DNA from: Saprospiraceae bacterium | Lineage (GTDB): Bacteria; Bacteroidota; Bacteroidia; Chitinophagales; Saprospiraceae | Reading direction: 5' to 3' | DNA length: 64,000 bases | NCBI GenBank assembly: GCA_027488135.1 | Contig: JAIYCH010000013.1 | Coordinates: 1 to 64,000, forward strand | Shown here: positions 9,265 to 18,074 of the stretch, one piece after another | Numbering within the stretch: position 1 is the stretch's first letter | Layout: every line of letters begins with the position of its first letter | Program-made: the position numbers and the translations under genes | Notes under the pieces: model-generated | What the model saw: only the letters and a program-made list of their open reading frames with translations | Database searches by the model: none | What the model was told of the DNA's origin: nothing

Positions 9265-9729
9265 TTATGCTTTATTTTCCTTTTCTTTGGTCAACAGTAC
9301 TCTTCCCACTTTTCTTGTTCTGTCGAAGTTATTTTCAATAATTTCTTGCCAGTAACCTTCAAGGTTTTTGGTCCATATATCTCCTTTAAAGCGAAGTTGA
9401 TATTTTCTGAAGAATGAATTTTCTGAAGTTTCCGGTGATTTAATAATGGCTGTTTCCTCTATAATAAAGGAAAGATCCTGAAAAAGATACCCACTAATAT
9501 CCATTTCCACTTTTCTTTTATCCGGGGTTACCAGATAACTTCTTCCCGTAATTTTTCGTCCGTCGATACGAAGGAAAATTTCAAATGGATAACCAAATTC
9601 ATTTTGAATACCATAAGTATATTTACCCTTCCAGGAGCCCTCTAAAAAGGCTTGCCCATAAATATTTCCATTTAGAAATAAAAAAGTGACTACAAGAAGA
9701 GTAAAAGTGTACCTACTAAAATAGTTCAT
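9265..9729 (-). CDS. Secreted hypothetical protein
   Basis: I cannot assign a family. The 154-residue product begins with a clear signal peptide (hydrophobic residues 8-21, then NIYGQ). The mature part is short, rich in beta-prone and aromatic residues, and starts with EGSWKGKYTYG, which resembles small lipocalin-like or extracellular beta-barrel domains. It has no cysteines in the mature region and no sorting domain. It is a lone minus-strand gene between two plus-strand genes. Confidence 0.65.
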   Translation of the reverse strand: MNYFSRYTFTLLVVTFLFLNGNIYGQAFLEGSWKGKYTYGIQNEFGYPFEIFLRIDGRKITGRSYLVTPDKRKVEMDISGYLFQDLSFIIEETAIIKSPETSENSFFRKYQLRFKGDIWTKNLEGYWQEIIENNFDRTRKVGRVLLTKEKENKA

Positions 9730-9794
9730 ATTGATATATCGGCATTTTTTTTTTCACAATTAAAACACAAAGCAACAAAATACTGTTTTTAACC

Positions 9795-9802
9795 TACATT
9801 TG
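9795..9802 (+). promoter_or_regulatory. -7 box upstream of the bacilliredoxin gene
   Basis: TACATTTG is an exact TAnnTTTG match ending 33 nt before the ATG at 9836. It overlaps an in-frame TTG at 9800, which argues against that codon as the start. Confidence 0.5.
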
Positions 9803-9835
9803 CTATTAGAATTTTATCACAAAAAAATAAAAACA

Positions 9836-10249
9836 ATGTACCCAGCAGAATTAGTTCGTCCCATGTCAGAGGAATTAACCCGCAATGGCTTTATAGGTTT
9901 AACAACACCTGAACAGGTTACCGAGTTACTTGAAAAAAACGAAGGTACGGTTTTACTCGTCGTAAATTCAGTTTGTGGATGTGCCGCAGCTAACGCCAGA
10001 CCCGGAGCAAGAATGGCCGCTCAGAACGCTAAAAAACCAGACATTTTAGCGACGGTTTTTGCCGGTGTTGATGGTGATGCTGTTTCGACGGCCAGAGATT
10101 TTTTACTACCCTACCCTCCTTCTTCTCCGTCTATTGCTTTATTCAAAGATGGAAAATTGGTACATTTTTTAGAAAGGCATCACATAGAAGGCAGGTCAGC
10201 AAATATCATTGCTGACAATTTAAAAATGGCTTTCGATCATTTTTGTTAA
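9836..10249 (+). CDS. BrxA/BrxB-family bacilliredoxin
   Basis: This 137-residue cytoplasmic thioredoxin-fold protein belongs to the YphP/YqiW family. It carries the family's CGC redox motif (SVCGCAAANARPG) and the N-terminal MYPAELVRPMSEELT block. Bacillus members remove bacillithiol from oxidised proteins; the low-molecular-weight thiol used by this organism is not shown here. The ATG at 9836 matches the conserved N terminus; the frame's earlier TTG lies inside the promoter box. The gene ends 13 bp from the stop of the convergent pdxH. Confidence 0.88.
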   Translation: MYPAELVRPMSEELTRNGFIGLTTPEQVTELLEKNEGTVLLVVNSVCGCAAANARPGARMAAQNAKKPDILATVFAGVDGDAVSTARDFLLPYPPSSPSIALFKDGKLVHFLERHHIEGRSANIIADNLKMAFDHFC

Positions 10250-10259
10250 GAAAATGGTT

Positions 10260-10288
10260 GGATTAAGGAGCTAAACGCTCCTTAATCC
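10260..10288. terminator. Perfect 12-bp hairpin at the pdxH 3' end
   Basis: The arms 10260-10271 and 10277-10288 are exact reverse complements around a 5-nt loop. The hairpin contains the stop codon and last codons of pdxH and lies 10 bp past the bacilliredoxin stop. It could serve both convergent genes, although neither side has a strong U-run. Confidence 0.45.
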
Positions 10289-10916
10289 ACTCGTTATTAT
10301 CTTTCCGATACACTATTCTATCGTGTAATCTACTTCGTCTCCCTTGCCAAAATTCTATTTTGTCAGGTACTATAACGTAACCTCCCCAGGCAATGGGTCT
10401 CGGAACCTCAGTGCCTTCGGGGTATTTCTCTTTTAACTCATCAAATTTTTCCTCCAAAAATTTCCTGTTGGGTACTTTCCTTGACTGAGGAGATGCTATG
10501 GCACCTAACTGGCTCATATATGGTCTCTGGGAAAAATAATTATCATTGGAGGCTTCACTCAATTTCTCAATTTTACCCTCTATTCTAACTTGCCTCTGTA
10601 ATGGAAGCCAATTAAAAACAACAGATACAAAAGGGTTTTCAGCCATATCTGAGCCTTTGGCACTTTCGTAATTGGTAAAAAATTCAAATCCGTTAACGGA
10701 TAATCCTTTTAATAAGACGACCCTTGCGGCTGGCTTTCCTGAAGATTGGACGGTTGCCAAAACCATAGCATTAGGTTCGGGAACCATAGCAAGTAACGTT
10801 TCTTCGAACCAAATAGAAAACTGCTTTATAGGATCATTTTCTGTACCTGATTCGTCGAGCGTGTGTGACGTATAATCTTCTCTAAGCGCAGCCAGTTTCG
10901 ATGAAATTTCCTTCAT
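10263..10916 (-). CDS. pdxH: Pyridoxamine 5'-phosphate oxidase
   Basis: This FMN enzyme oxidises pyridoxamine or pyridoxine 5'-phosphate to pyridoxal 5'-phosphate, the last step of vitamin B6 synthesis and salvage. The 217-residue protein shows the FMN-binding block ARVVLLKGLSVNGFEFFTNY, the SQLGAIASPQS segment and the C-terminal EFWQGRRSRLHDR signature. Length and start are normal. It begins 2 nt after the stop of the DUF4197 gene, so the two are probably one transcript. Confidence 0.95.
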   Translation of the reverse strand: MKEISSKLAALREDYTSHTLDESGTENDPIKQFSIWFEETLLAMVPEPNAMVLATVQSSGKPAARVVLLKGLSVNGFEFFTNYESAKGSDMAENPFVSVVFNWLPLQRQVRIEGKIEKLSEASNDNYFSQRPYMSQLGAIASPQSRKVPNRKFLEEKFDELKEKYPEGTEVPRPIAWGGYVIVPDKIEFWQGRRSRLHDRIVYRKDNNEWIKERLAP

Positions 10917-10918
10917 GG

Positions 10919-11662
10919 TTACTTTTTTTGTTGACTTCCGAAAACTTTCTTCAATAGATCAGAGGTTCTGGCAGACACATCAGTGCGAATCTTTTTTTCT
11001 TTTACTTGAACGAGAGAAAACATACCGTCGATAGATTTTTCGGTAACATATCTATCCAGTTCAGGATTAACTTTCTGAATGAGAGGTATTTTATTGTAGG
11101 TGGTAACTGCATCTCTCCAATAGGTTCTTGCATTTACTTCATCAAGCGCTTTCGCGATTACAGGTAAAAATTTAGCTGTCAAAGCGGTATCTGTTTTAGA
11201 CTCCAGAAACCTTGTTGCGGCGTCTTCATTTCCCCTTAACAACCCAATGGCGTCTTGAAAAGAGAGTTCCTTAATAGCTTGTAAAAAAATAGGGCCGGCC
11301 TCCTTGGCAGCTAACTCAGCCGCTCTATTGAGACGCAGAACCAGTTCAGCCTCCACTTTATTGAAACCAGGGATATTTTTAAGTTTGTCTGTCACTTTTT
11401 TAGCTTCTTCAGGCAGTAAAATTTTATATATACTTGCATGATAACCGTCAGTTGCCGATAAATTTTTAACAGCCTCGCCCACGCCGAGCTCAAGCGCTTC
11501 CTTTAAGGCGTTACCAACTTCCTGATTTGTCAAGGGAACACCCGTTGTTTTACCAAGCCCAGATTTAGCCTTCTCCAGAATACTCTTAAGGTTTTGAGCT
11601 TCAACGTTAGTAGATACCGCAATGAATAAAATAATTGAATACAAAAAATGACTGATTTTCAT
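10919..11662 (-). CDS. DUF4197 family exported protein
   Basis: This 247-residue helical protein has a signal peptide (residues 1-22, ending NVEAQ). The body matches DUF4197 in pattern: the opening LKSILEKAKSG, the NALKEALELGVGEAVKNLS block, the ILLPEEAKK segment and an ending of alternating charged helices. DUF4197 proteins are widespread in Gram-negative bacteria and have no established function. It is co-oriented with pdxH and separated from it by 2 nt. Confidence 0.8.
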   Translation of the reverse strand: MKISHFLYSIILFIAVSTNVEAQNLKSILEKAKSGLGKTTGVPLTNQEVGNALKEALELGVGEAVKNLSATDGYHASIYKILLPEEAKKVTDKLKNIPGFNKVEAELVLRLNRAAELAAKEAGPIFLQAIKELSFQDAIGLLRGNEDAATRFLESKTDTALTAKFLPVIAKALDEVNARTYWRDAVTTYNKIPLIQKVNPELDRYVTEKSIDGMFSLVQVKEKKIRTDVSARTSDLLKKVFGSQQKK

Positions 11663-11749
11663 GGTTTATTTGTTTAACATTAATAACGTAAATAAGTAGA
11701 AAAATGGTTTACTTTGGCAAATAAATTTTAACCTAAACACTTTTTAGTC

Positions 11750-12859
11750 ATGCCAAAAGGGTCTAACGGGCTAACGATACTTATTTTTATAACCTTTTTA
11801 TTTGTGAATATTATGGAGGCGCAAAAACTAAGACCCAGAGAATACGGCATACCTTTTGGCATTTTACCTACAGGTCCTAAAAATGCTATTCAAGATGTTT
11901 CCGGGGTTTTAGTTGGACATGTAACCTTTGACAACGGTCAGCAAATTCATACGGGTGTTACCTCCATACTACCGCATGGAGGTAATATTTTTCAAAATAA
12001 AGTACCTGCAGCTATTTATATCGCCAATGGATTTGGAAAATTGGCAGGATATTCACAGGTTAAAGAATTGGGAAATATTGAATCTCCTATTTTATTAACC
12101 AATACCCTACAGGTATCAACGGGCATTGAAGCTATTATTACCCATACCATCCAACAATCTGGCAATGAAATTATAGGTTCAGTCAATGCCGTGGTAGGCG
12201 AAACGAATGACGGCACTTTAAATGATATTCGAGGAAGACATTTACAAATTTCTCATTTTCTGGAAGCCATAAACAAAGCGGATGATAAAACCATTCTGGA
12301 GGGAAATGTTGGTGCTGGAACAGGGACGGTTTGTTTTGGTTACAAAGGTGGTATAGGTACAGCATCACGAAAGTTACCTTCTTCATTAGGTGGATATACT
12401 GTTGGGGTTCTTTCTCAAACCAATTTCGGTGGTGTCCTCACTATTTCAGGGGTTCCCATTGGACAGGAACTAGGCAAATATTATCTGCAAGATGCCTTAG
12501 CAAAAAGTGATGGCTCATGCATGATTGTCGTGGCAACAGATGCCCCAATAGATGCAAGAAACTTAGAAAGATTAGCAAAAAGAGCTATTTTCGGACTGGC
12601 AAGAACTGGAGGAATAGCCTCTAATGGTTCAGGTGATTATGTTATCGCTTTTTCAACAGGTAAAGGTGAATTATTGGAAAATGAAGCAATGAGTCCCTTA
12701 TTTTTAGCCGTGATAGAGGCTACAGAGGAATCGATTATTAATGCTTTATTTGCTGGAAAAACCATGTCTAAAGGAGATAAAGTTATTCCAGAACTTCCCA
12801 TTGAGGAGGTTCTGCCAATTATGAAAAAATATCAGCGGCTGAACCCACCTAAAAAATAA
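11750..12859 (+). CDS. P1/DmpA-family peptidase (S58 aminopeptidase)
   Basis: This 369-residue N-terminal-nucleophile hydrolase is of the DmpA/BapA type, known to process itself and then remove N-terminal D- or beta-amino acids from small peptides. Family hallmarks are the RPREYGIPFGILPTGPKNAI opening, the VGHVTFD segment, the VNAVVGETNDGTLND block, and a Gly-Ser pair in ASNGSGDYVIAFST where the self-cleavage serine is expected. A signal-like hydrophobic stretch at 8-22 ending EAQ suggests export to the periplasm. The next gene starts 2 nt after its stop. Confidence 0.85.
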   Translation: MPKGSNGLTILIFITFLFVNIMEAQKLRPREYGIPFGILPTGPKNAIQDVSGVLVGHVTFDNGQQIHTGVTSILPHGGNIFQNKVPAAIYIANGFGKLAGYSQVKELGNIESPILLTNTLQVSTGIEAIITHTIQQSGNEIIGSVNAVVGETNDGTLNDIRGRHLQISHFLEAINKADDKTILEGNVGAGTGTVCFGYKGGIGTASRKLPSSLGGYTVGVLSQTNFGGVLTISGVPIGQELGKYYLQDALAKSDGSCMIVVATDAPIDARNLERLAKRAIFGLARTGGIASNGSGDYVIAFSTGKGELLENEAMSPLFLAVIEATEESIINALFAGKTMSKGDKVIPELPIEEVLPIMKKYQRLNPPKK

Positions 12860-12861
12860 AT

Positions 12862-13479
12862 ATGGAGAAAGGCGCACAGCTCGGTGTCATTATCCTTGCA
12901 GCAGGTAAAGCAAGCAGAATGGGTGAACCAAAGGCTCTGTTATCTTATAACGGCCATTCTTTTCTTTTAAATACTTATAATTTAGCTCAAAGCGTTCATC
13001 CTACAGGCATAGTAACTGTTTTAGGTCATTATTTTGATCAAATGTCGGCTCATTGCAACACCCATAAAATTCCTTTTGTCTTAAATGAAACTTATGAAAA
13101 TGGCATGAGTTCCAGCATACAATGTGGATTAAGCTACCTATTATCCCATTTTCCACAGATAAACATGGTTCTCATATTACTTGCAGATCAGCCTAAAATA
13201 AACGAAGAACATATTTCTGCCCTACTCCACAAAGTAAGATCTTCAAAATATTTAATGGTATGTACCTCATACAGTGCCACTTATGGCGTTCCAGCCGTAT
13301 TTAAGAAAGAGTATTTTCATGAATTATTGGAGCTAAAAGGAGAAAAAGGGGCGAAAAATCTAATAGAAAAAGGAGTCCTTAACCATGAAAATACCGTGCT
13401 ATGTGAAGACGGAAGGATAGATGTTGACACGCCAGAGGATTATAAAAAACTACACGCTGAAAAAGAGATTTCAAAATAA
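12862..13479 (+). CDS. MocA/MobA-like nucleotidyltransferase
   Basis: This 205-residue protein has the glycosyltransferase-A-like nucleotidyltransferase fold with the NTP-binding signature ILAAGKASRMGEPKALL near the N terminus, the LADQP metal-binding motif near 110, and IDVDTPEDY near the C terminus. The closest family I recall is the MocA/PucB group, which transfers CMP to molybdopterin cofactor for xanthine-dehydrogenase-type enzymes. No molybdoenzyme gene lies nearby, so cofactor specificity is uncertain. It follows the peptidase by 2 nt. Confidence 0.82.
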   Translation: MEKGAQLGVIILAAGKASRMGEPKALLSYNGHSFLLNTYNLAQSVHPTGIVTVLGHYFDQMSAHCNTHKIPFVLNETYENGMSSSIQCGLSYLLSHFPQINMVLILLADQPKINEEHISALLHKVRSSKYLMVCTSYSATYGVPAVFKKEYFHELLELKGEKGAKNLIEKGVLNHENTVLCEDGRIDVDTPEDYKKLHAEKEISK

Positions 13480-13488
13480 ATTATTAAC

Positions 13489-14484
13489 GTGCTATCTTCA
13501 AAATCCAACCTTTTACTGGTTTTTTCTTTGGTCCTCACTGTGAACCCCATAATTAGTCAAAACAAACTATTTGACGATTTTTGGAAAGTAGCTGATACAC
13601 TTCAAAAACCCAGACTTACCACGCTGGTGGCTGCCTCCACTTTTACTTATATAGGAACCACATTGGCATTCAATGAATTGTGGTATAAGGATTATCCCAG
13701 AGTAAAATTTCACCTAAAAGATGATTGGATATTATGGGAACAGGTCGATAAATATGGACATGCATTTTCTGCTTATCAGTCTGCAAAAATGGGATATAAT
13801 GTGTTTGAATGGACAGGTATATCAGATAAAAAGGCAGTTTTTATTGGAACGGGAATAAGCATTGCGTTGATGAATACCTTAGAAATAATGGATGGATTTT
13901 CGAAAGGATGGGGATTTTCCCTTTATGATGCAGGTTTTAACACCTTTGGTACATCGCTGTTTACTTCCCAACAATTAGTTTGGAAAGAACAAAGAATTTC
14001 TTTAAAATGGTCCTCCACCAAGCCAAAATACGCTACCACTCCCATAGCCACTAATGATCCTACCTTTTTTGGATCACAACAGTATGCAGCAGAGGGACAT
14101 TATGGAAAATATTTTTGGGAATATGCATTTAAGGACTATAATGCGATGACCATTTGGGCCAGTATTTCTCCCGCCTCCTTCTTTATGGAAAGAGAAAGAA
14201 AGAACATACTTCGCAGTTTATGCCTATCTATTGGTTTTGGAGGTGAAAATATATATGGTGCCGCTTACAACAATTATCACGACAAAGAAGGACGAATAAC
14301 TTCTATTGGATTGCCGAGATACAAGCAATTTTATCTGTCAATAGATCTAAATACAGAAATGATACCTACGAAAAGTAAGATATTGAGAACCGTATTCAAG
14401 GCTATAAATTTCATAAAAATACCCGCACCTGCCATCGAATTTAACACCTTGGGGCAATATAAATTTCATCCTATTCGGTGGTAA
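13489..14484 (+). CDS. DUF2279 family protein (YfiM-like)
   Basis: This 331-residue protein starts with GTG and has a signal peptide ending IISQ. Its body matches the DUF2279/YfiM group: a WEQVDKYGHAFSAYQSAK segment, a hydrophobic FIGTGISIALMNTLEIMDGF stretch and the WGFSLYDAGFNTFG motif. It probably resides at the cell envelope, and the function is unknown. It follows the MocA-like gene by 9 bp and is likely the last gene of the 11.7-14.5 kb run. Confidence 0.72.
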   Translation: MLSSKSNLLLVFSLVLTVNPIISQNKLFDDFWKVADTLQKPRLTTLVAASTFTYIGTTLAFNELWYKDYPRVKFHLKDDWILWEQVDKYGHAFSAYQSAKMGYNVFEWTGISDKKAVFIGTGISIALMNTLEIMDGFSKGWGFSLYDAGFNTFGTSLFTSQQLVWKEQRISLKWSSTKPKYATTPIATNDPTFFGSQQYAAEGHYGKYFWEYAFKDYNAMTIWASISPASFFMERERKNILRSLCLSIGFGGENIYGAAYNNYHDKEGRITSIGLPRYKQFYLSIDLNTEMIPTKSKILRTVFKAINFIKIPAPAIEFNTLGQYKFHPIRW

Positions 14485-14507
14485 AAAAATTATAGGTCAT
14501 TTTCCTA

Positions 14508-15386
14508 TCAGCGGTGTACTTTATCTTTTAAGTATTCAATTATCTTCCCTGCCACATCAATACCCGTTACCGTTTCAATACCTTCAAGCCCTGGAGAGCC
14601 ATTAACCTCGAGAATTAAAGGACCTTTTTCGCTTCTCAATAAATCAATACCCGTAACGTCAAGTTCACAAATTTTTGTTGTTCTAATAATGATATCCTTT
14701 TCCACATTCGATAATTCAATGGGTACTGCGTTGCCTCCCTGGTGTAAATTAGATCGAAAATCATTAGATTTTGCACATCGCTCCATCGCGGCAACAATTT
14801 CACCATTTACAACAAAAGCCCTAATATCTCTACCTTTAGCTTCTTTTATAAATTCCTGAATAATGACTGGTTCTTTTAACCTTTGAAAAGCATCTAAAAT
14901 CGATTTTAGAGCGGCCTGAGATTCTGCCAAAATAACACCAGCCCCACGATTTCCGTGAAGCATTTTAACAATCATTGGATAATTTCCAGGTTTGAAACTC
15001 CATACATCCGGGTCAGATTCCTCTGCTGGAAAATACGTATTTGGCATTGGAATACCCTCATTGGTAAGGATTTGCTGAACAACCAATTTATCTCTCACCT
15101 TAGTCAGAGGATCAGCGTCAATAGTGCTGGGAATACCAAGAATATTAAACTGCCGTATCAATCGGGCCCCTAAGTGGGTAGCCGAAGAGGCAATTCTGGG
15201 AATAATAGCATCAATGTCAGACATTTTTTTTCCCAGATAATAGACAACGGGGACACCATTTTCAAATGATATATCTGTTTTATTATAGTTCAAAATTTCG
15301 AAGGCTATCTTATTTTTAAGACAGGCCTGAACGAGGGTGTTTGTGGAGTACACTTTCGGGTACTGGGATAATATACCAAATTTCAT
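14508..15386 (-). CDS. rimK: RimK-family alpha-L-glutamate ligase
   Basis: This 292-residue ATP-grasp ligase uses the LHGNRGAGVILAES loop, the IIQEFIKEAKGRDIRAFVVN segment and the metal-binding LEVNGSPGLEGIE block, all typical of RimK. E. coli RimK adds glutamates to the C terminus of ribosomal protein S6; related enzymes act on other acceptors, so the target is inferred. The ATG at 15386 (MKFGILSQYPKVYST) is the expected start; an upstream in-frame TTG at 15428 would add 14 residues with no family support. It is convergent with DUF2279 and divergent from the MFS gene. Confidence 0.9.
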   Translation of the reverse strand: MKFGILSQYPKVYSTNTLVQACLKNKIAFEILNYNKTDISFENGVPVVYYLGKKMSDIDAIIPRIASSATHLGARLIRQFNILGIPSTIDADPLTKVRDKLVVQQILTNEGIPMPNTYFPAEESDPDVWSFKPGNYPMIVKMLHGNRGAGVILAESQAALKSILDAFQRLKEPVIIQEFIKEAKGRDIRAFVVNGEIVAAMERCAKSNDFRSNLHQGGNAVPIELSNVEKDIIIRTTKICELDVTGIDLLRSEKGPLILEVNGSPGLEGIETVTGIDVAGKIIEYLKDKVHR

Positions 15387-15481
15387 AGTAGGGCTCAAGA
15401 AGGAATCAATTTTCTCAAGGTTGCACAAAATACAATTAATTCCCTATCTTGTTAATATTCCTAAATTAACTTCGAAAAATT

Positions 15482-16780
15482 ATGAATCATCCTGTATCGG
15501 ATAACTTTAAAATCAATGACCCTAAGGTTATCCGTGCCTGGGCATTTTATGATTGGGCCAACTCTGCCTTTGCCTTAGTTATTACCACTGCCATTTTCCC
15601 AGCTTATTATCTGGCTATTACAAATGATGTGATAGAAGTATTTGGTTTACAAGTGTCAAATAGTGCGCTGTATGCCTTTACTATAACAGTGGCCTATCTT
15701 ATTCTGACTTTAATATCTCCTCTTCTTTCAGGAATGGCCGATTATAGTGGAAGAAAAAAGCAGTTTTTATTACTTTTTACGCTTCTCGGTTCTTTCTCTT
15801 GTATTGGATTATTCTTTTTTCAAGGCATGGAACAAATTTCATTAGGAATCCTCTTATTTTTATTAGGTCTCATCGGCTTTGCCGGCGGATTAGTTTTCTA
15901 CAATGCTTTTCTTCCTGAAATTGCTAGTCCCGACCAGTATGACAGAGTAAGTGCCAAAGGTTCTTCCTTAGGCTTTTTAGGTAGTCTTATTCTTTTAAGC
16001 CTCTGTTTGATAATGATTCAAAAACCTGGATATTTTGGTATGGATGAAGACACTACCCTTCCTGTAAGATTATCCTTTGTATTAGTTGGTGGCTGGTGGC
16101 TCATTTTTTCCCTTCGATCTTTATCAAAATTACCCGAAAGCAACCGTCGTACATCTTATAAAAATCCTGTTAAAAATGGAATGAACGAATTTTTAAAAGT
16201 TTGGAAATCCTCCAGGCAATATCCTGAATTATACAAATTTCTATTTTCGTTTTTCACCTACAGTGCAGGCGTTCAAACCATTTTATATATGGCCGCAACT
16301 TTTGCTGAAAAAGAACTTCATTTTGAAACGTCTGAACTAATTATAGTCATTCTATGCATACAACTTTTAGGTATTGTTGGCGCATACATCGCCTCCCTCT
16401 GCTCCATGAAATGGGGAAATAAGGTAACATTAATGTTTATTTTATTTATTTGGACCATCATTTGTATGGTCGCTTATATGACCTATATAAAAAGTCATTT
16501 TTATTATTTGGCCGCCTCCGTTGGTTTTGTCATGGGGGCTGTTCAATCACTCTCCAGATCAACCTATGCTAAATTAATACCAAAACAAACGGGAGACAAT
16601 ACTTCCTATTTTAGTTTATATGATATACTGGAAAAGTCAGCTATTATTCTAGGAACTTTTATCTTTGGATTTTTAAATCAGCTTACAGGTAGCATGCGCT
16701 TTAGTATTTTGTTTTTAAGCGTTATTTTCGTGATAAGCATTATTTTATTTTCACGCATACAAATTAAAAATGAAGCCTGA
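15482..16780 (+). CDS. UMF1-type (Atg22-like) MFS transporter
   Basis: This 432-residue integral membrane protein has about 12 hydrophobic segments. The opening IRAWAFYDWANSAFALVITT is the hallmark of the UMF1/Atg22-like branch of the major facilitator superfamily, and the loop GMADYSGRKKQF is the MFS A-motif. The yeast relative exports amino acids from the vacuole; bacterial substrates are mostly unknown. A weak -7-like box, TATCTTGT at 15445-15452, lies 29 nt upstream. The downstream gene overlaps its 3' end by 11 bp. Confidence 0.88.
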   Translation: MNHPVSDNFKINDPKVIRAWAFYDWANSAFALVITTAIFPAYYLAITNDVIEVFGLQVSNSALYAFTITVAYLILTLISPLLSGMADYSGRKKQFLLLFTLLGSFSCIGLFFFQGMEQISLGILLFLLGLIGFAGGLVFYNAFLPEIASPDQYDRVSAKGSSLGFLGSLILLSLCLIMIQKPGYFGMDEDTTLPVRLSFVLVGGWWLIFSLRSLSKLPESNRRTSYKNPVKNGMNEFLKVWKSSRQYPELYKFLFSFFTYSAGVQTILYMAATFAEKELHFETSELIIVILCIQLLGIVGAYIASLCSMKWGNKVTLMFILFIWTIICMVAYMTYIKSHFYYLAASVGFVMGAVQSLSRSTYAKLIPKQTGDNTSYFSLYDILEKSAIILGTFIFGFLNQLTGSMRFSILFLSVIFVISIILFSRIQIKNEA

Positions 16781-17969
16781 CAGCCATTTTTCCTTATTTT
16801 TTAAATTATTGCCTGTTTTACTGCTTTCAATAGGCAAACCAACGCAATTATTTTGTCAAAAGGGTGTTCCGTTGTACCTTTCAGAACATACCAAGGTTAG
16901 TTTATTGACATCTTCTCCAGGGGAAGATTTATATGCCCAGTTTGGTCATAGCGCCATCAGAATTACCGATACTCTTTCCGGACAGGATTTAGTATTTAAT
17001 TATGGTTTGTTTGATTTTAATACACCTGGATTCTATCTGAAATTTATTCGTGGGAAACTACCCTATCAACTTGGTATTCAGAGATTTGAGCCTTTTTTAA
17101 ATGCCTATATAGAAGAAGACAGACAATGTAGGGAATTAGAAATAAACCTCAGTGAAAAAGAAAGATTAGCCTTAATACATTTTTTATCTGTCAATTATCT
17201 TCCTGAAAATCGGGAATATCCCTATGATTTTTTCTTCGATAATTGTGCCACAAGAATTAGAGATATACTGGAAAATAATTTTCAGGCTAATTATCCAGAT
17301 ACCAGTTTAATTAAAAAAGCATCTTTTCGTCATTTTTTAGCAGAATATGTAGGTCAAAATTCATGGATAAATGTAGGCTTTTACTTGATTCTTGGTTTAC
17401 CAGCTGACGCGATAGCAACGTTTAGGGATGAAATGTTTTTACCCGATTATCTAGAAAAGCATTTAGAAAATGCCTTTCTAGGTAGTCAACCTCTTACTAA
17501 AAATAAAATCAAAATATTATTTCAAAATCAACCTGAAAAATCTGTTTCATTCTTGCCCAGTCCTATATTGGTAAGTTGCTTACTTTTTTTTATGGCACTG
17601 ATATTCACCTTTTATTATACAAAACGTTGGACTAAAATTTTTGACATTGTCTTTTTTAGCCTGATTTCTCTTTCAGGTATGCTTTTTGTTTTTATGTGGG
17701 TAGGAACAGATCACTTTGTCACCCATAAAAATATGAACTTGCTTTGGGCTAATCCTTTATATATACTTGTAATTTTTAATTTATATTCAGGAAAAAATGG
17801 AAAATATCTGCTTTTATTCCTTTTGACCCTAAACCTGATTGTTCTCACTGGCTGGAAAATACTGCCACAGGAATTTCATGTAGCCATGATTCCGTTCATT
17901 TTAACCAGTATTTTAAGAATGGCCGATCAGCTTTATTATGCTCGTAGAGGTAAGCATTTTTTCGAATAG
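16770..17969 (+). CDS. DUF4105 membrane protein
   Basis: This 399-residue protein has a signal-like N terminus, a periplasmic DUF4105 domain (about 30-235) with LTSSPGEDLYAQFGHSAIRI and the FDNCATRIRDILE motif, and about five C-terminal transmembrane helices (about 260-390). The His and Cys in these two motifs are conserved in the family and recall papain/NlpC-like catalytic residues, but no activity is established. The ATG lies within the 3' end of the MFS gene (11-bp overlap), so translation is probably coupled. Confidence 0.8.
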   Translation: MKPDSHFSLFFKLLPVLLLSIGKPTQLFCQKGVPLYLSEHTKVSLLTSSPGEDLYAQFGHSAIRITDTLSGQDLVFNYGLFDFNTPGFYLKFIRGKLPYQLGIQRFEPFLNAYIEEDRQCRELEINLSEKERLALIHFLSVNYLPENREYPYDFFFDNCATRIRDILENNFQANYPDTSLIKKASFRHFLAEYVGQNSWINVGFYLILGLPADAIATFRDEMFLPDYLEKHLENAFLGSQPLTKNKIKILFQNQPEKSVSFLPSPILVSCLLFFMALIFTFYYTKRWTKIFDIVFFSLISLSGMLFVFMWVGTDHFVTHKNMNLLWANPLYILVIFNLYSGKNGKYLLLFLLTLNLIVLTGWKILPQEFHVAMIPFILTSILRMADQLYYARRGKHFFE

Positions 17970-18041
17970 TAGAGAAATAAACAGATATTTTTTCGTGTAA
18001 TCTGTCTGATTTTACTTAAAAATTATAGCTTGATTAAGATG

Positions 18042-18049
18042 TATCTTTG
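18042..18049 (+). promoter_or_regulatory. -7 box upstream of the Rpn-like gene
   Basis: TATCTTTG is an exact TAnnTTTG match ending 25 nt before the ATG at 18075. Confidence 0.5.
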
Positions 18050-18074
18050 AAAAAACTTATAGACTCCCAAAGAT

